A program made the translations under genes and the position numbers. A DNA stretch of 64,000 nt from Trifolium pratense (lineage: Eukaryota; Streptophyta; Magnoliopsida; Fabales; Fabaceae). The stretch lies in the NCBI RefSeq assembly GCF_020283565.1, contig NC_060064.1, positions 3,866,001-3,930,000 of the forward strand, given 5' to 3'. Under the pieces are notes generated by a model. It did not search any database, was not told where the DNA came from, and saw only the letters and a list, made by a program, of their open reading frames with translations. Of the stretch, positions 59,002 through 64,000 are shown piece after piece. Position 1 is the stretch's first letter; every line of letters starts with the position of its first letter.

Positions 59002-60079
59002 GGCTTAAATATGAAAACGATCCCTGCAATTACGGCTTGTTTTGATTTTAGTCCCTGCAAAAAAGAAGTTTGATTTTAGTCCCTGCAAAATACCAAAACT
59101 TTTGAAAAGGACCTTGAGGTGAATTTTTGGCTGACATGTCAAGTAATTGATGATTTGGCACATGCTGACTAAGATTTTTGATGACGTGGAATTAATAGTT
59201 AATTTTTATTTAAAAAATGGAAAATAACATGTCAGATTTTTAAAAAAATAAAATAAAGTGAAAAATAAAAATAGAAAATTACAATACACTTACAAAAAAA
59301 AAATGTTAATATATTATTAGATTTAAAAAAATAAATTATCAAAATAGAAGAAAGAAATCACGCAAAGAAGAAAAACACAGTTTCTATTCATCTTCTTCAA
59401 ACCGCATAGGGGTTAATTTTATTTTAACGGTAAGAGGTTAATTGAAATTGAAAGTTAGGATAAGAAAGAGTTTTTGTTCATCATCTTCAAATTGTAGAGT
59501 TCTTCTTCGCGAGTTCTTCTATTGTTTGTTGTTGTTCATCTTCCTCAATTTTGTTTTTGTAATTTCGTTTTCTACTACTGGCTTTGTACATCACCGTGGG
59601 TAATTGACACCCACACACAGGAAGCTTTTCTACTGAAGAAGAAGAAGAACCACCTTTGCTACTCCACATCTTTTTTCTTCTTTGCGTGATTTATCCTTCA
59701 ATCGCAACTTTGATTCATGAACCCTAAGTTTTGCCCCTTTCTTCTTAGCGTGATTTCTTTCTTCTATTTTGATAATTTATTTATTGTCAAAATAAAATTT
59801 GTTAATTTTTTTTTTTTAAATATGATATATTTTTTAATCTAATATATTAACTTTTTTTTTGTAAGTATATTAAATTTCTATTTTTATTTTTCAATATATT
59901 TTTTTTTTAAAAAAAAATCTGTCATGTTATTTTCCTTTTTTTTAAAATAAAAATTAACTGTTAATTTCACTTTTTTTAAAAGTTTTGGTATTTTATAGGG
60001 ACTAAAATCAAATTTTTTTTTTGCAGTGGATAGAACCAAAACAAGCCGTAATTGCAGGGACCGTTTTCATATTTAAGCC
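59002..60079. mobile_element. Mutator-like element with a shortened right arm, unit 9
   Basis: 1078 bp, duplication TTAGAAATA at 58993-59001 and 60080-60088. About 80 bp of the right inverted arm are deleted (after TTAATTTCAC), and several other small changes make it the most diverged copy. The internal frame 59487-59669 remains open. Confidence 0.85.
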
Positions 60080-60438
60080 TTAGAAATAATAGATTAACAT
60101 ATTTATTTGTTTAAAAAATTTAATAATATTATTATAGTATATATAAAAGATCATATATACGGGGTAAAAAATTTACATGTAAGCGAATTAATATTTAATT
60201 TGTTTTAGTTTCAAATGAATATTTAACATAGTATTAACTATAAATTTTGTATTATTATAAAAAAAATATTGATATTCGTTAAGTTTAATATTTAGAATAT
60301 TAACCACTGGAATAAACTGTTTAAAAATTAAAATCTATGTTAAAATAAATTTAACTATCTTATATTGTGACTTGAAGTGAAGTTTGTCATGATGTGAACA
60401 CATAAATATAAAGTTTCACAACAAAATAAAATTTATTT

Positions 60439-61619
60439 GGATAAATGATCATTTACCCCCCTGCAAAATAAGAAAATTTTCGTTTACCCCCCTATGCATA
60501 TTTTTTTTTCTGTTTACTCCCCTGCAAAAAATAGATTCACTCATTTTGTCCCCCGTGTGTACAGCAGGACATGTGAATGTGCAAATCTGCTGACATGGCT
60601 TGTACACGTGGAAAAAATAATTAATATTTATTTTTTAAATTTCACGTCAGATAATATATTTTTTTAAAAAAAAAATTCCTACAAAATAAAAAAAAATGGA
60701 TTTTCTTTTTTTTTTTCCCAAAAAATTCCTACAAATAACTTTTTTTTCCTACAAAATTTTTAAAAAAATTTCCAACAAAAAAAAATGAATTTTCTTATTT
60801 TGCTCCCAAAATAAATATTTACTCCAAAATAAAGTTTATTTTCAAAATAAAAATTTTAAAGATTTATTTTCAAATCTTTTTGATTTAAAAAAACATGATC
60901 TTTATTTTTTAAAAACAAAACATTATTTTTTTGTTAATCTCTTTGAATTAAAAAAATAGAAAAAGAAGTTTTATTCGCGTTTTCCTCTTATACCAAAATC
61001 ATTTGCCCTAGAACTAGAAAAAATAGAAGAAGCAGAAGACAATAACGAAGTATAAGACGATTCCGGTGATTGAAGAAGACGACGATGAATATGATCACGA
61101 CAGTGGAAGCAAACCGGCGATGATTCTGTTTTTTTTAAACCAAAAAGATTTGAAAATAAATTTTTAAAATCTTTATTTTGAAAATAAACTTTATTTGAGA
61201 GAAAAATATGAAAATTCGTTTTTTTATTCTAGGAAAAAAATAATAATTTTGTACGAAAAAAAACTATTTGTAGGAAATTTTTAAAATTTTGTAGGGAAAA
61301 AAAATTTATTTGTAGGATTTTCTTTTAATTTTGGAAAAAAAATTCGTTTTATTAATTTTGTAGGAAAAGTTTTTTTTAGAAAAAATATTATCTGACGTGG
61401 AATTTAAAAATAAATATAAATGTTTTTTTCCACGTGTACAAGCCACGTCAACAAATTTGCACAATCACATGTCCTGCTGTACACACAGGGGGCAAAATGA
61501 GTGAATCTGTTTTTTGCAGGGGGTAAACAGAAAAAAAATCTGCATAGGAGGGTAAACGAAAATTTGCTTATTTTGCGGGGGGGGGGGGGGGGGGGGGGGG
61601 GGTAAATGATCATTTACCC
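60439..61619. mobile_element. Second Mutator-type element with long TIRs, no transposase
   Basis: 1181 bp inserted in the last array unit. The 9-bp duplication is AATTTATTT (60430-60438 and 61620-61628). The left end GGATAAATGATCATTTACCC is mirrored by the right end, whose reverse complement starts GGGTAAATGATCATTTACC. The inverted arms are roughly 250 bp or more, with the GTTTACCCCC and GTCCTGCTGTAC words on both sides. The centre has a short GA-rich stretch but no transposase. It is unrelated in sequence to the TTAGAAATA-flanked element. The right arm contains a run of 26 G (61577-61602). Confidence 0.8.
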
Positions 61620-61990
61620 AATTTATTTTTACCAAGAAAAAAATATAAAATTTATTAATCAATATTAACCCGTGATTTGTAATAATAAATAAAAACTAAT
61701 TTATTTACATAAAATATTTTGCATAAATTCAAAATTAAATTAATTCAAATAGGTCCATACTTTTAGTACTTCGATATTAAAGTGAGAGGCACTCATAATA
61801 CAAGCTATTACAATTCAAATGAGTTTTCTTTAAAAAAAATATAAGTTGAATATTTTTTAAAATATATATAACAGGCTCGGGTAAAAATTAACGATAATTG
61901 ATAAACTAGCTTATACTGTAGCAGATAAATTTTTAATTTATAATGGATAAACTAGTTGATTAAATTGGTAGTGTTCGATATAATTAGTGG

Positions 61991-62331
61991 TAGGGGTGGG
62001 CATGGTTCGGTTTTTAAGGAAAATCGAACCGAACTGAACCAAACTGTTTTCAAAATTTATAATAACTGAATCGAACTGAACCGTTTGTCTTTTAAACCGA
62101 ACCGAACTGTTAAAATGGTTTGGTTTTATGGTTCTGAACCAAACTATAACTAACTTTTGACTAAAAAGAACTGAACCATTAAGAGAACCGAACCAAACTA
62201 ATAATCATGAATCGAACCAAACTGTTTCATTTTAGTTTTAAAACTGTTAGTTATGGTTCAATTTTTTTTGGTTTGGTTCGGTTTACTTCTGCAATTCGGT
62301 TCAGTTTTTGGTTTTTTTTTGCCCACCCCTA
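61991..62331. mobile_element. hAT-type MITE, 341 bp
   Basis: Ends TAGGGGTGGGCA and TGCCCACCCCTA form perfect 12-bp inverted repeats, typical of hAT elements. The 8-bp flanks ATTAGTGG (61983-61990) and ATTAGCGG (62332-62339) match with one difference, the hAT duplication length. The interior is full of GGTTCGGTT / AACCGAACC words on both strands, so it can form a large foldback. Non-coding. Confidence 0.8.
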
Positions 62332-62384
62332 ATTAGCGGCTCTAAACTAATGTATAAATATAAAATGACATTAAAAAAAATACT

Positions 62385-63686
62385 ATGTTTGATAAATTTA
62401 TTTTATTTTCAAATCAAATAATAACAGGTAAAATTTACTATTATCTTTTAAGATTCTTAGTATTATTCTTCAAAAAAAAAAATACTATATCTGACATCTT
62501 TATAGGCAATGAAAAAAGGTGGAATGCCCCTTTAATTCAAGACTTAGTGGATGACAATACTGCAACAAAAATTCTCAAAACTCCTCTTCTTGCGTCGGTT
62601 CAGAATGATCGGATTATTTGGAGATATGAGAAGAATGATATTTATTCTGTTAAAAGTGCTTATCGTTACTGCGTTGTGGATGCTATTGATACTTCTCACC
62701 TACAAGTTACGGGACACTGGAATTTAATCTGGACGATAAAATCTCCACCTAAATTAAGGAATTTTCTTTGGAGGTTATGTCGTAATTGTGTTCCAACTAG
62801 AGTTCGCCTTAACGCACAAGGGGTTAATTGTCCAAATTCTTGTGTGCTATGTGATGATGGCTTAGAAGACCGTCACCATGTTTTCTTTTTGTGCAAAAAT
62901 AGTGAATCTTTGTGGCGGAATGTGGGCTGGTGGAACATGATACAACAACACATTAATAATAATGCCGAAATTACTGGTACAATTTTTTCTGTGTTGCAGG
63001 TTCTTGGAACAGCTGAACGCTCTCTCTTTGCAGCGTTGTTATGGAGTATATGGCAGCAGCGGAATAATAAAATATGGAAGAATCATAGTGAAACACTACA
63101 TGTGGTGTGTGACCGAGCAAGAAACTTAATCATGGAGTGGAATGTAGCACAGGAACAACAACAACGACGACGAATCGTTCCGCAACAACATGTTGACTCG
63201 GTATGGTCAAAACCACCTGCAGGAAGATATAAGTGTAATGTTGATGCTTCTTTCTCTATAAGGCGCAATAGGACAGGGATTGGTATTTGTATCCGAGACG
63301 ATCAAGAGAGTTTTGTCCTTGCAAAAACTGAATGGTTTTCCCCCATTCTCGATGTCGACACCGGAGAAGCGGTAAGTTTGCTCCATGCTTTGAAGTGGAT
63401 CCAAGAGTTGCAATTGGAGAATGTAGACTTTGAACTTGACTCTAAAAATGTTGTTGCAAAGTTTCATAGCAAAGCAAGAGATATTTCTGGGTTAGGAGAT
63501 GTCATTAAAGATTGTCAATATATTCATAACTCTCATTTTAGAAACTCTCGGGTTGAGTTTGTTAGGAGACAAGCCAATGAGGCCGCTCATATATTAGCAA
63601 ATGTGGTCTCATCTCTAGTTAGTTTCCATATTTTCATTGATGTACCCTCTTGTATCGATTCTATTATTGCTAATGAAATGTCATGA
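62385..63686 (+). CDS. 3' part of a LINE: zinc-binding RT-associated domain and RNase H
   Basis: A 433-codon open frame. Similarity probably starts near 62510 (after about 40 low-complexity residues). The first domain is the zf-RVT domain found downstream of reverse transcriptase in plant L1 LINEs (YSVKSAYRY, LIWTIKSPPKLRNFLWR, CVLCDDGLEDRHHVFFLC). The second is an RNase H-like domain (KCNVDASF, then GEAVSLLHALKW, ELDSKNV, NEAAHILANV) with Asp, Glu and Asp catalytic positions present. Endonuclease and reverse transcriptase are absent. It ends with a short A-run near 63702, as for a 5'-truncated LINE insertion. No stop or frameshift inside the part that remains. Confidence 0.8.
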   Translation: MFDKFILFSNQIITGKIYYYLLRFLVLFFKKKNTISDIFIGNEKRWNAPLIQDLVDDNTATKILKTPLLASVQNDRIIWRYEKNDIYSVKSAYRYCVVDAIDTSHLQVTGHWNLIWTIKSPPKLRNFLWRLCRNCVPTRVRLNAQGVNCPNSCVLCDDGLEDRHHVFFLCKNSESLWRNVGWWNMIQQHINNNAEITGTIFSVLQVLGTAERSLFAALLWSIWQQRNNKIWKNHSETLHVVCDRARNLIMEWNVAQEQQQRRRIVPQQHVDSVWSKPPAGRYKCNVDASFSIRRNRTGIGICIRDDQESFVLAKTEWFSPILDVDTGEAVSLLHALKWIQELQLENVDFELDSKNVVAKFHSKARDISGLGDVIKDCQYIHNSHFRNSRVEFVRRQANEAAHILANVVSSLVSFHIFIDVPSCIDSIIANEMS

Positions 63687-63709
63687 GTTTCCTTCGGTCA
63701 AAAAAAAGT

Positions 63710-64000
63710 ATTAATAGTACTAATAAATTTATTTAAAATAGTCATAAGTGCCCAAATTGGCTTGCCATTCAAAATGCTTATGCTTATGTAAATCTGCACC
63801 GTGTACTATAGAAAAATAAAACCTTATCCAGAAACGGTGGTTTTGATTTGAGAATCTTAGACTTCACGTCACACAATTTGCTTCCTCGTGGACAAACATG
63901 TCTTTCAGAATTGAAGCGTTTCCCATGAATTCTAATTTTTAATCCCAAATTAATTGTGTAATCAATATAATAATGACTTTCAACTGCTATGCCAATTGCC
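63710..64000. other. AT-rich flank, no gene seen
   Basis: No open frame, RNA gene or recognisable repeat found up to the window end. Confidence 0.5.

Larger units (their letters stand above)
12331..61678. repeat. Tandem array of 3.3-3.35 kb units, nine peptide genes visible
   Basis: Units are head to tail. The distance between successive peptide genes is 3350, 3305, 15369, 3346, 3348, 9574, 3350 and 3349 bp. The 15369 interval equals 3349 after removing the 12,015-bp retrotransposon and its 5-bp duplication. The 9574 interval contains a second retrotransposon and the 500-N gap. Each unit holds a minus-strand peptide gene, an AT-rich spacer and a Mutator-like element. Unit 2 is shorter because it lacks about 32 bp of the left arm of the Mutator element. 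The left edge is where CCAATGTGTTAAGACAATTC replaces the usual CAACAATGTCTTAAGGCAAT. On the right, similarity ends after AACCCGTGATTT near 61678. Between genes the unit has no other convincing coding sequence. Confidence 0.95.

Noticed and set aside
12331..61678. CRISPR-like or bacterial operon structure
   Set aside because: The units are 3.3 kb with eukaryotic introns and transposons. This is a plant tandem gene array.

Overview
The window is nuclear DNA of a flowering plant. It shows spliced GT-AG introns, a nuclear tRNA gene, a plant GH3 beta-xylosidase, plant-type Ty3/gypsy, Mutator, hAT, Stowaway and LINE elements, and AT-rich intergenic DNA. A legume close to Medicago or Trifolium is my best guess, from the style of the genes and repeats. 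No single feature proves it.

Layout. (1) 1-12330 is ordinary low-copy DNA. It has a tRNA-Ala(AGC) gene on the minus strand (602-674), several small MITE or SINE-like insertions, and a complete seven-exon BXL1-like beta-xylosidase/alpha-L-arabinofuranosidase gene (5233-11035, 772 aa after splicing). It ends with the first codons of a lipoate-protein-ligase-like gene (12220-12342), cut off at the edge of the next block. (2) About 12331-61678 is a head-to-tail tandem array with a 3.3-3.35 kb unit. Each unit has one two-exon minus-strand gene for a secreted 118-aa peptide with ten cysteines in CX3C motifs (thionin-like), plus one 1.1-1.2 kb Mutator-like element with very long terminal inverted repeats. 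Nine genes are visible. All intact units carry the Mutator element at the same site with the same 9-bp target duplication, so the element was present before the array expanded.

The array is interrupted three times. A 12,015-bp Tat-lineage Ty3/gypsy retrotransposon sits in unit 3 (20402-32416). It has identical 475-bp LTRs, gag-pol on the minus strand broken by one in-frame TGA, an internal 65-73 bp tandem repeat tract, and three plus-strand ('antisense') genes between pol and the 3' LTR, one of them spliced. A second, chromovirus-like Ty3/gypsy element (44266-49957) is cut by a 500-N assembly gap (43766-44265). A second Mutator-type element lies in the last unit (60439-61619).

(3) 61679-64000 holds a hAT-type MITE and the 3' part of a LINE with zinc-binding and RNase H domains.

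The most notable biology is the recently amplified, nearly invariant family of secreted cysteine-rich peptide genes, carried along with a Mutator element and bombarded by young retrotransposons. The sequence on both sides of the gap shows that the gap must hide further array sequence, probably at least one more peptide gene, so nine is a minimum.
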